Assembly (NCBI GenBank): GCA_964423615.1
Contig: CAYRFQ010000146.1
Span: 1-14,982 of the forward strand
Reading direction: 5' to 3'
DNA length: 14,982 nucleotides
DNA from: CAYRFQ01 sp964423615
GTDB taxonomy: Bacteria > Planctomycetota > Planctomycetia > Gemmatales > Gemmataceae
Each line of letters starts with the position of its first letter. Position 1 is the first letter of the stretch. The notes under the pieces are model-generated. The model did not search any database. It saw only the letters and a list, made by a program, of their open reading frames with translations, and had not been told where the DNA came from. Shown here one piece after another: positions 6,439 to 13,694 of this stretch. Both the position numbers and the translations under genes were made by a program.

Positions 6439-8043
6439 TCATCCTTCATCCTGGGGTCTTTCTTCTTCCGGTTGTTCGGCCGATTCCGAGAAGGCTTCGT
6501 TCGTGGATTCCGGCGAAGGAGTTGGTGGAGTCAGGTAACCGAATTCCTCATGGGGAGATGTCAAATAACTTTGCGGGTCGGTCGGAATCTGCGGAGCGAA
6601 ATCCGGGCTGGCCGTCCTGTCGTCGGAGATGACCTGAGTCGTAATCGTCGATTCCGGATGGTCCTCTTCGATGATACCGCTTCCAAAGTTCGGGTTGTGC
6701 GGGTAAGGAGACTTCGCCGTTTCGGACTCTTCCATAGGAACAGGCATCGTGGGTTCGGTGAGCACAGCCGTCTGGGTTTCGTTGTCTTCCAAAGGGCTCG
6801 TCTCGACCTCTTCGATTTCTGGGACCGTCGGATTCTCGTCGTCGGAAGTTGATTCGAGTTGAGGTTCCTCGATCGTTTTTTTGGAGTCTGTTTTTTCAAT
6901 CCGGATGAAGGACAGGTCGGTGTCAATTCGTTCGGCGGGCGCCCCTGACTGCTTGTACATGCGGGCAAGTTCGCCACCCATTAAGGGCCCTATCCCGACT
7001 CCGTTGACAGAGACTCCTCGCTTCGTAAGCAAAGCTACGAGGGCTGCGTATGTGTTGTCGTTGGCGACAAGCACAAGACGGTCGATTCCCCCTTTCTCGA
7101 CCAATTCCAAAATTTCGAATGCGAGTTGGACGTCCACGTTGGCTTCGGTGTAAACGACCTGGAAGCCATTCATCTGGAGTTCGTCGAGGTGCGCCTGAGC
7201 ATCCCGCCTGAGGATCTGTGTTTCCTTGTTACGGCCCCCACGGCGAGTTGCACGATACCACTTCCCTTTCCAACGGGCTTGATTCGTATAGAGGATCATG
7301 CTCTTGATGATCCATGATCGCTCTTCGGCTTCGGACGACACTGTGGGGTTAGCGAGAAACTTGACGAAATCCGAAACCGGGTCGATTTTGAAGTGCTGTT
7401 GGGCCAACCCCAGGTAGTAATTCTCGAAGTCGATGGCAACGGCCAAACGGTTGTCTTGCGACAGGCGGAGTTCTTTCTTGAACACCTTCACCTGCTCCTC
7501 AAGCCGTTCCTTGAGATAAGTGATGTGGTCGTCGAGCTTGTCCGAAACCACTTCGTAAACACCATCCCACTTGGTTTGGGTCTCCTGTAAGCTGCTCTGA
7601 ACTCGGGTCAACCCCGTTTGGACGTCGGTGCGTAACTGCGTTACTTCGAAAGCAGTGTTTTCCGCGTCGGCATTATGTTGTTGTTGGAGTCGCTCGAATC
7701 CGGTGTTTTGCTGCTCTTGAAGATTTTCCAGGCCGGAGACGGAGACTTGCCGGATTTGGCCCGAATCGACTCGCACTTGTTCGAGGTAATTTTTCGTCAT
7801 TTGGAAAAGACGAATCAGATTTTGGTTTAGTGTTGCCTGTTGCCGTTGGGTCGTTTGGGCTTGTTCTTCGAGTTGTTGGGTTCGGCCACGTAACTCTTTC
7901 AATTGGTCCGTCATCACTTTCAACGCGTCGGGCTCGCGAAGTTCATGGATTTTGCGGATTAAATAGATGACAAGGACAGCAAACAAAACTAAGGTTACCC
8001 CCGCCAGGATGAGTACTATCGTTGGCACCAAAGATAAATCCAT
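6439..8043 (-). CDS. Membrane-anchored coiled-coil NYN/LabA-type nuclease-like protein
   Basis: A 534-residue protein; residues are numbered from the ATG at 8043. One N-terminal membrane helix (about 7-29) is followed by a long Gln/Glu/Leu-rich coiled coil (about 35-198). A NYN domain (about 201-350) comes next, and then an acidic Pro/Ser/Thr/Glu-rich tail of about 150 residues. NYN signature parts are visible: AIDFEN (Asp205, Glu207, Asn208), NVDVQLAFEIL (Asp304) and VLVANDNTYAALV (Asp329). The last motif normally reads SGDSDF. Here the first Asp is kept but the second is Thr331, so one metal-site acid is missing. NYN domains are PIN-like ribonucleases, so RNA cleavage or binding near the membrane is plausible but unproven. 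A TTG at 8049 is also in frame, but GAGGGGA at 8051-8057 is seven bases before the ATG. The downstream gene is 228 bases away with its own promoter. Confidence 0.8.
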   Translation of the reverse strand: MDLSLVPTIVLILAGVTLVLFAVLVIYLIRKIHELREPDALKVMTDQLKELRGRTQQLEEQAQTTQRQQATLNQNLIRLFQMTKNYLEQVRVDSGQIRQVSVSGLENLQEQQNTGFERLQQQHNADAENTAFEVTQLRTDVQTGLTRVQSSLQETQTKWDGVYEVVSDKLDDHITYLKERLEEQVKVFKKELRLSQDNRLAVAIDFENYYLGLAQQHFKIDPVSDFVKFLANPTVSSEAEERSWIIKSMILYTNQARWKGKWYRATRRGGRNKETQILRRDAQAHLDELQMNGFQVVYTEANVDVQLAFEILELVEKGGIDRLVLVANDNTYAALVALLTKRGVSVNGVGIGPLMGGELARMYKQSGAPAERIDTDLSFIRIEKTDSKKTIEEPQLESTSDDENPTVPEIEEVETSPLEDNETQTAVLTEPTMPVPMEESETAKSPYPHNPNFGSGIIEEDHPESTITTQVISDDRTASPDFAPQIPTDPQSYLTSPHEEFGYLTPPTPSPESTNEAFSESAEQPEEERPQDEG

Positions 8044-8778
8044 CGTCAAATCCCCTCACTCGAAGTTGTTTGGGCTCCGGTTTTCGATGTTGTGGTATTC
8101 GCTTTCACTGAGCGGTCGTGGGTGTCCGGTTCAAGCCAAGAAACGGCCGACGGAGTGGTCGTGACTAACTCGACAACCCATGAGCACCGTTTGGGAAAGA
8201 GAGAAGAACCTGATCGAGTCGAGGAGCCAGTTGCACTCGAAGATCTTGTGGGAATCGTGTTCCCAATAAGCTTGCCCACCGAGAACGAGCCAGACATTCG
8301 TTACGCGAAAAGGCACGGCATTGCCCGCAAGCGAACGGCTCGAAACAGCTGACCGGAAGCCGCAAGGTCGGCACGAGCACTCTCGGGGAAAAGAATACCA
8401 CTTGTGAGAATTACTCGAACGCTATGTCTAACTGTTGGAGATAAGATACAATTCGTAGAAGGTAATCCGAGCACAAGCCAACAGTCGTGGTCTCATAGTC
8501 TTTGTACGCTGACCAACCTCACAAAGCAACATCTCGCCCAAGAAATCATCCCCTTGCCAAGGTGACAATGCATGATACGTAGCCTGGGGAAGAAGGTTCC
8601 TGACCAAGTTCCAACAATTTGAGCGCCTCCTCGCAAGGGCCCCATCCCTTCTTGCCCATTATCACTTATTGCCCCACGACAGGTCGATGGAGATTTGGCG
8701 TCTTCGGCCATTGGAGTTTTTTGAAAGGACGATTCAACGGGAGAGTCGATACAGGTTGTCAACAAAATCCTCTCGGCT
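8044..8778. other. 735-base stretch without a convincing gene
   Basis: The best frame on the minus strand (8046-8297) encodes an 83-residue Ser/Thr-rich peptide that stops two bases before the NYN start. No domain, signal or ribosome site supports it. A second minus-strand frame (8493-8792) would overlap the heme-protein stop by 14 bases but has poor composition. I see no strong terminator or repeat. Decayed coding DNA or a long leader for the NYN gene are both possible. Confidence 0.4.
8051..8057 (-). promoter_or_regulatory. Ribosome binding site that decides the NYN gene start
   Basis: GAGGGGA on the minus strand lies seven bases before the ATG at 8043 and only one base before the in-frame TTG at 8049. 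Confidence 0.65.
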
Positions 8779-9363
8779 TTAGCTCTTGGCATCTGGACGT
8801 TTACGGAAGTCGTTTCGAATCTGGGAAAAGTGTTCTATCAATTTTGATGATGGTGCGCTCTCCCCGAATGTGAGAAATACTTTGAAGGCGGAGTTCCCCT
8901 GGACGTCGTAGAACTGGATGCTGAGGGTATTCATTCCGCTCATGTGGCTTGGCTTCTCGACGGCGAACGCAGCTCCCAGATTCCGATAGCGAATGTGCAT
9001 GTCGAGTGACTTGGTTTGGACGTTGAAGAACTCATCCCAGGTGCTAAACCCGCCGAATTGGCCAACGGCTTCGATCGTCGTGGCTCCGTTCGAAACGATG
9101 ACATGGACCTTGCCGCAGAGCTCCAACGAGCGGATCAATTCTTCCCACCTCTCGATGTCGAGTTCGACCGCCCGATTGTCCGGCCAAACTCGCATAATCT
9201 CTACCTCAGGAACCTCAAGGTCCTTGGCGAGTTGCATCGTCATGGCTCGGGGATTGTCCTTCAGGGCGGCGCGAACTCGGTCCGCGAGTGTGAATCGCGA
9301 AGGCGTCACGACAGCGGAACCTGATGGCAAATCGGTCATCGGTTGGGTGGTTTGGTCATCCAA
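8779..9363 (-). CDS. ChuX/HutX-family heme utilization protein
   Basis: A 194-residue soluble protein matching the ChuX/HutX heme-carrier family by eye. An N-terminal helical domain (about 24-60, RVRAALKDNPRAMTMQLAKDL) is typical of the family. Next come WPDNRAVELDIERWEELIRSL (60-80) and the core VIVSNGATTIEAVGQF (88-103). FFNVQTKSLDMHIRYRNLGAAFAVEKP (112-138) and LSIQFYDVQGNSAFKVFLTF (147-166) follow. Known members bind heme in the cytoplasm after uptake. No heme transporter, TonB receptor or heme oxygenase lies in the window, so the link to uptake is by family only. Start choice: the in-frame GTG at 9426 has no spacer to its purine run. The ATG at 9339 has no ribosome site. A TTG at 9363 has AGGAG (9373-9377) nine bases upstream and is preferred. 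It is divergent from the STAND gene. Confidence 0.83.
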   Translation of the reverse strand: MDDQTTQPMTDLPSGSAVVTPSRFTLADRVRAALKDNPRAMTMQLAKDLEVPEVEIMRVWPDNRAVELDIERWEELIRSLELCGKVHVIVSNGATTIEAVGQFGGFSTWDEFFNVQTKSLDMHIRYRNLGAAFAVEKPSHMSGMNTLSIQFYDVQGNSAFKVFLTFGESAPSSKLIEHFSQIRNDFRKRPDAKS

Positions 9364-9372
9364 GAGCGAAGT

Positions 9373-9377
9373 CTCCT
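9373..9377 (-). promoter_or_regulatory. Ribosome binding site pointing to a TTG start for the heme protein
   Basis: AGGAG on the minus strand is followed after nine bases by TTG at 9363-9361. It is the only good site among the three in-frame candidate starts. Confidence 0.5.
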
Positions 9378-9566
9378 GAGATAGAGAGTACGGTAAGTGT
9401 TTGTTGGTGCGCCGTCGTCGATGCACTCCTCGTCACCCCCCTGCGAAAACGGAGCAAGACATCCCGGCGAACCGGGAAAATCGACCGTCACACCTCGTGA
9501 GATCTCTATCATACCAAGTGTCCGCTCCTCATCGAAGGTCCCTCCAGCAATGGGAGTTTTGTGTTC

Positions 9567-11729
9567 ATGGAAATTCCGCGTGGCCTTTGCCTGCACCACT
9601 GCACTTCGGAGCCAATTCGGTTTTTCGGTCGGAAGTCGGAACTCGCCTTGTTGAACCGATCGCTCACGGACGATTCCGTGAGTGTGGTCGCCATGATCGG
9701 TCCGGGAGGGCAAGGCAAGACGGCCATCGCACAGACCTGGCTCGAACAATTTCGCTCCAGGACCGACGAAGCCAACGCTCAAAAAACGGACGGTGTCTTT
9801 CTTTGGAGTTTCTATCGCGGCAAGGACCCGGACCACTGTTTACGCGAGTTGTTCCGCTACGCCGAACGGATGGACCGGCTTCCAGACGTCTCGGCGAGCT
9901 ACTGCGTTGATCACTTGTTACCGCGATTGCGTCGCGAACGGTGGGCCATCGTGCTCGATGGAACCGAGGTGGTCCAGCACGAGCAAGGGTCCTGGTATGG
10001 ACGATTCCTACACCCGGAACTCGGCCGGTTACTCGAAGAACTGGCCTCCGAACCCATGCCCGGAGTCGTCTTGGTGACGACTCGTTTCCCGCTCCCGACT
10101 CTTACGTTACGCCATCATGCGCGAGTCGTTTCGTTGGAAAGTCTTGACCTCGAGAGTGCCACAGGTTTGATGCAGAGCCTCGGCGTGACGGGACAACCCG
10201 AAGATTTCCAGAAGGCTGCCGAACTCTGTGGCTATCATGCCAAGGCAGTCGAGTTGCTGGCGACATACCTACGGCGGTTCCACGATGGTTCTGTTGCACA
10301 GCATACTCTTTTGTCGAAGTCGAGTGACGCCAAAGACGATTCGGCCACCGAAGTCGAAAGACATGTGCTGCGGGTGTTGGCCGGTCATCAAAAAGCTCTC
10401 TCGGTGGAAGCCAGGGACATCCTGGCGCTCGCCACGGCCTTTCGGAGTCCGCCCGACGAACAACAGTTGCTGAGTTATTTGAAAAGCGATCCGGTGCAGC
10501 ATCTCTTGCACAAAACGTGGGAGCGGACGTATCCACCGTTCGTCACGAGAGAAAGCGACTGGCTCGCCACAAAAATCCAGGAGTTGGTGGACTTGCGGCT
10601 ACTCGAACGAGTTCGTTCAGGAGAAGCCGATCGAGCGGCTCGTTCTTCCGACACGCCTCTCGCTCAGAGAATGCTCATCGATGCCCATCCGCTCGTTCGG
10701 CGGGGCTTCGATTCGGTTCTCGGAAGCGAAGGTCACCACGCCAGAACTCGAGCCGGGTTTCTGAGTGGTCGCCCGGATCGCAGGTCGCCTCAATCGCTCG
10801 AAGAAGCCAAGAGCGAGGTCGAACTTTTTCACGCCTATTGTGATGCTGGCATGTGGAGCGAAGCCGACGGGGTGTACGTCTCGCTGGACAATCCCAAACA
10901 TCGATTCCTGGCACCGGCCTTTGAGCGTGACCTTCTGCTTCGATTCTTTCCCGACGGAGACAGCACACAGCCGCCCCTTTGGCCCGGCTTTGGGAGGCAA
11001 CGAAGTTTGGCGATTTGTTGCGAGTTACTCGGAGACTTTCGCCAAGCGTTGCAAACGTATACCCCGGCCGACGCTGCCCTGCGAGGCGATGCCTTGTTGG
11101 CTCTCGGTGATCTGGAACCGTTGCTCAGAGTGGAACAAATGGCCGAACCGTGGCAAACCCTCTGGCATGCCTATCGGTGTCACGCTTTGGCGATCGCAGG
11201 ACGAGCCGACCAAGCCGAACGAGTCGCACGAATCGTTGTGCCAGTGGACCTTTACGAATGGGTTCACGTCTTCGAGTGTCTTCTGCGAATCAACCGGCTC
11301 GACGCGCTGGACTTGAGCAGCCTACTCTATCGGCCGCTGAGTTCCAACGAACACGTCTGGAGCCAACTCGCGCGACAACGCATGCGTCTAGACTACCAAC
11401 GCGTGATGTCCCAAACGGAGACCCAAGAAACTCTCGCAGAATATACGACGTTGTTGGAAGAGTACGACCGAGGCGGGTTGCCCTACGAGCGAGCCTTGAC
11501 GCGTTTGAGTTACGGCCGTTGGTTACAAGACAGGCAAGACTGGGAACGAGCCAAAGTCGTGGCCGATGCCGCGATCGATGTGGCTCGACGTCACGACATG
11601 CGAGCTGTGTTGGTGGATGCTCTGGAACAAAAGGCGCGGCTTGGTGAGGAGGACAGTTCTCAAGACCTGTTGGCGGAAGTCGCAGCGATTCGGGAAGCAA
11701 TTGCGTACTCTGGCCCAAGTCGACCTTGA
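9567..11729 (+). CDS. STAND-type P-loop NTPase with helical-repeat C-terminus
   Basis: A 720-residue protein. It opens almost at once with the STAND entry motif FFGRKSELALL (19-29). Walker A GPGGQGKT is at 45-52, Walker B WAIVLDG at 126-132, the sensor-like VLVTTR at 168-173, and a GYHAKAVELL segment (222-231) stands in for the usual GxPLAL. Residues about 270-390 look like a winged-helix/helical arm. About 410-705 is Ala/Leu/Arg-rich and looks like degenerate TPR-type repeats. STAND proteins are ligand-sensing switches in signalling, regulation or phage defence. Usually an effector (nuclease, TIR, protease, DNA-binding domain) is fused to the ATPase. None is visible here, and the frame is closed upstream at 9498-9500. 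GTG at 9561 is also possible; the ATG at 9567 has GGAG (9553-9556) ten bases upstream. Confidence 0.85.
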   Translation: MEIPRGLCLHHCTSEPIRFFGRKSELALLNRSLTDDSVSVVAMIGPGGQGKTAIAQTWLEQFRSRTDEANAQKTDGVFLWSFYRGKDPDHCLRELFRYAERMDRLPDVSASYCVDHLLPRLRRERWAIVLDGTEVVQHEQGSWYGRFLHPELGRLLEELASEPMPGVVLVTTRFPLPTLTLRHHARVVSLESLDLESATGLMQSLGVTGQPEDFQKAAELCGYHAKAVELLATYLRRFHDGSVAQHTLLSKSSDAKDDSATEVERHVLRVLAGHQKALSVEARDILALATAFRSPPDEQQLLSYLKSDPVQHLLHKTWERTYPPFVTRESDWLATKIQELVDLRLLERVRSGEADRAARSSDTPLAQRMLIDAHPLVRRGFDSVLGSEGHHARTRAGFLSGRPDRRSPQSLEEAKSEVELFHAYCDAGMWSEADGVYVSLDNPKHRFLAPAFERDLLLRFFPDGDSTQPPLWPGFGRQRSLAICCELLGDFRQALQTYTPADAALRGDALLALGDLEPLLRVEQMAEPWQTLWHAYRCHALAIAGRADQAERVARIVVPVDLYEWVHVFECLLRINRLDALDLSSLLYRPLSSNEHVWSQLARQRMRLDYQRVMSQTETQETLAEYTTLLEEYDRGGLPYERALTRLSYGRWLQDRQDWERAKVVADAAIDVARRHDMRAVLVDALEQKARLGEEDSSQDLLAEVAAIREAIAYSGPSRP

Positions 11730-11908
11730 ATGTTCTGTGCGTTCTTACGTGTGCCGTGTTCAATCAGTCTCGAGTCATATCGTACACGAGGGGTCGTCCC
11801 TTATCCCCCCCAGACCAGCAACTTTTTGCTCTCCCGTGATTCGAATTCGCTCTTAGAGCGATTCACGCTTGTATTGAGTACAGTTTTTCGTTTCCAAAGT
11901 CCTTCTCC
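11730..11908. other. Intergenic stretch before the repeat cluster
   Basis: No gene seen. It contains a hairpin at 11843-11864. Short open frames running into the repeats are not supported. Confidence 0.45.
11843..11864. other. Hairpin downstream of the STAND gene
   Basis: Arms 11843-11852 and 11856-11864 form a nine-pair stem with one bulged T and a three-base loop. No T run follows on either side, so it is at most a weak terminator. Confidence 0.3.
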
Positions 11909-12045
11909 CCGAGGCAGTCGGATAAACAAGTGTCGTGTTTTTGATTTTCAGCCCCGAAGGGGCGAAAGATCCTAGCCGTGGGTGGAAACCCACGGGACCC
12001 GAAGAACCAACACAAACACGACTCTTATTGATCCGACCGCCTGAG
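11909..12045. repeat. Repeat family R1, copy C: complete 137-base element with terminal inverted repeats
   Basis: The outer arms are 11918-11940 and 12014-12036, which pair at 20 of 23 positions. The pairing extends more weakly outward to 11909 and 12045 (6 of 9). Inside are two hairpins: 11951-11955 with 11959-11963 (GCCCC/GGGGC), and 11976-11983 with 11988-11995 (eight pairs). Copies A and B align to its right and left parts. No transposase is encoded, so a non-autonomous (MITE-like) or REP-like element is the simplest reading; a structured RNA is the alternative. Confidence 0.82.
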
Positions 12046-12197
12046 CTGAACGTTCGCAGATTTTCGGGCCATAAATCCCGGAGAATACGCCCCTTTTTTG
12101 AATTAAACGCATGTCGGAAGGGCCCCTGGACATGCTGTTAATTGTAAAACCCTCGGAAAACACGGGTTTTGGAGCCGAAATTTTTGCGAACGTTCAG
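12046..12197. repeat. Second inverted-repeat element (152 bases) with central hairpin
   Basis: Terminal arms 12046-12058 and 12185-12197 are perfect 13-base inverted repeats, with imperfect pairing continuing inward through an AT-rich segment and TTTCGG/CCGAAA. The centre is a long hairpin: 12101-12115 with 12129-12143, 13 of 15 positions paired. A third possible stem is AAAACCC (12146-12152) with GGGTTTT (12164-12170). It begins exactly where copy C of repeat R1 ends. No coding frame inside is believable. Confidence 0.7.
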
Positions 12198-12292
12198 TAT
12201 CGTAAAACGCTCTAATCCAGCTCAGAACTCAAGCTCAAGGTCGCGGTTCACCCCGCGCGCAGAATGATTCCTCGAACCAATGTCAACCACCT
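12198..12292. other. Short intergenic tail with a GC hairpin
   Basis: CGCGG (12242-12246) and CCGCG (12253-12257) form a five-pair stem 36 bases after the stop of the minus-strand HD gene. It could be a weak terminator for that gene, but there is no T run. Confidence 0.25.
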
Positions 12293-13306
12293 TTACACTT
12301 CCCGATCCTTCAGTAACCTCCGCCCGAACATGGGATCACGAGCCGTAAACGGTCCATCTTCATGATCGCGAGTCAAACACCGCACATACATTTCCATCTT
12401 GGCGTCGAGTTCGTCGGCGTGGTGGAGAATCAAACTCTCGGGAATTGTGGCAAGACGAGAGAAGTTCGATTCGTTAAAGCTCAAGTGGGTAATGATCAAA
12501 TGCTCGAGTAACTGAAGCAATCCTGGATCGATATCTCCTAACTCGCGAGCCGTGTCTCGGATGAGATCGCGACCCAGATACAAGTGTCCCAACATGCGAC
12601 CGGGAACAGTGCGGTCGAATGTCACCACGTTGTCGTCGAATTCCTGGACACGCCCGATGTCGTGCAAGATCGCAGCAGCAACGACCAGGTCGGCATTGAG
12701 CGGAGGCTGCAGTTCGGGATAAAGTTTGGTGTAACGATCCACGAGGACGAGACAATTTCGGGTCACCGAGAGCGTGTGCTCAAGTAGCCCACCATGAAAA
12801 GGATAGTGTCGGCGGTCCGTCGCGGGCATCGTCTTGATGGCATCGGCGTGACGATCCAGGATCGTCATTACGAGATTTTGGAGCCCCTCGTTGGTGATTT
12901 GTTCTTCGGCGATCTGCCGCAAATCGGCAAACATTTCGGAAGGATCGAAACGAGATGCCTCGACAAAATCTCGCGGGTTGAAGCCATCAGCCACGTCGTC
13001 TTCGTTCACTGGGCGGATATTTTGGACGTCGATTTGCGGACCATACGTCTTGTGCTCGTTATAGAAGCCCCGGATTTTGTAGAACTGGTTTTCACGCCAC
13101 TCCGCTTCGGCCTCTTGAAACCAGTGACTGTCGGACCAGACCATGAACGTCACGGTCCGTTCGGCATCGCGAAATCGACACGTGTAGAACGGTTTTCCGT
13201 CTCTTGTTAATCCACGGGATCGTTCTTCCATGAGAACGAAGAAGTCGCCGTGTTGACCGGAAGTCATCTCGTGTAACCGGACGATCACTGGTTTGGGAGG
13301 GGTCAC
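12293..13306 (-). CDS. YhaM-like 3'-5' exoribonuclease (OB-fold plus HD domain)
   Basis: A 337-residue cytoplasmic protein. Residues about 6-100 form an OB-fold nucleic-acid-binding domain (GDFFVLMEERSRGLTRDGKPFYTCRFRD, KIRGFYNE). Residues about 165-310 form an HD metal-dependent phosphohydrolase domain: HGGLLEHTLSV (His171, His177), LHDIGRV (His215-Asp216), GHLYLG (His241), HLIITH (His269, His274) and LHHADELDAKM (His295-296, Asp298, Asp301). The order and length match the YhaM family, which trims RNA or single-stranded DNA from the 3' end. All metal ligands expected of the family appear present. The GTG start at 13306 is kept because the OB-fold begins by residue 7; AGGTG at 13312-13316 lies five bases upstream. 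It is transcribed alone and divergently from the protease gene. Confidence 0.87.
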   Translation of the reverse strand: MTPPKPVIVRLHEMTSGQHGDFFVLMEERSRGLTRDGKPFYTCRFRDAERTVTFMVWSDSHWFQEAEAEWRENQFYKIRGFYNEHKTYGPQIDVQNIRPVNEDDVADGFNPRDFVEASRFDPSEMFADLRQIAEEQITNEGLQNLVMTILDRHADAIKTMPATDRRHYPFHGGLLEHTLSVTRNCLVLVDRYTKLYPELQPPLNADLVVAAAILHDIGRVQEFDDNVVTFDRTVPGRMLGHLYLGRDLIRDTARELGDIDPGLLQLLEHLIITHLSFNESNFSRLATIPESLILHHADELDAKMEMYVRCLTRDHEDGPFTARDPMFGRRLLKDREV

Positions 13307-13694
13307 GATGGCACCTACTGCGTTGGTTTCGTCAAAGATGGTGGAGCTACAAAAGGGCTTAATGGATACTCATACCCGAAGCAGCATGGGATCGTTAGAT
13401 GTCCGTCAGTTCAGAAATAAACAGGTGTCGCCTATGTACGGGCTATCATTAAGACGTATGCTTTTTGGCACGCCTTACAAAACTAACGAAAAAGGCATGG
13501 TCTGCCCTCTGTGGTTTCTTGACTGTTTCCGCCACACTCTAGCGAGCGTCGCACCTCCACTCGCATTGACACCGAACCACAATTCATCACACAATCTTTC
13601 AATGAACGAGTGAGAAGCACACTCGCTTGCTGGTGATCGTTTCTGTGACCAAAGCCATCAAGATCGAACCATCCTGAAGGAGGAACAACCGGAC
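13307..13694. other. Divergent intergenic region between HD and protease genes
   Basis: No convincing gene. The plus-strand frame 13293-13613 overlaps the HD start and has no recognisable features. The region carries a promoter-like pair at 13566-13595 and the protease ribosome site at 13677-13684. Confidence 0.45.
13566..13595 (+). promoter_or_regulatory. Sigma-70-like promoter for the HtrA-type protease
   Basis: A perfect TTGACA at 13566-13571 is followed after 18 bases by CACAAT at 13590-13595 (four of six consensus). It would give a leader of roughly 90 bases. Confidence 0.38.

Noticed and set aside
8493..8792. 99-codon minus-strand frame overlapping the end of the heme protein gene
   Set aside because: The 14-base overlap could mean coupling, but there is no ribosome site, domain or believable composition.
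9336..9836. 166-codon minus-strand frame opposite the STAND start
   Set aside because: It overlaps the Walker A region of a clear ATPase and the heme protein start; no features.
11935..12141. 68-codon frame running through the repeat cluster (FSPEGAKDPSRGW...)
   Set aside because: The peptide is just the translation of repeat R1 and the adjoining element. Similar short proteins annotated in planctomycetes are, I believe, repeat-derived artefacts.
12146..12170. Rho-independent terminator at the AAAACCC/GGGTTTT stem
   Set aside because: The T run is inside the stem rather than after it, the loop is long, and it sits within the second inverted-repeat element.
1..12197. CRISPR array as an explanation for the repeats
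   Set aside because: The copies are about 137 bases, dispersed kilobases apart, with internal hairpins and no regular spacers or cas genes.
13293..13613. 106-codon plus-strand frame in the divergent intergenic region
   Set aside because: It overlaps the HD gene start, lacks a ribosome site, and has no domain or signal.
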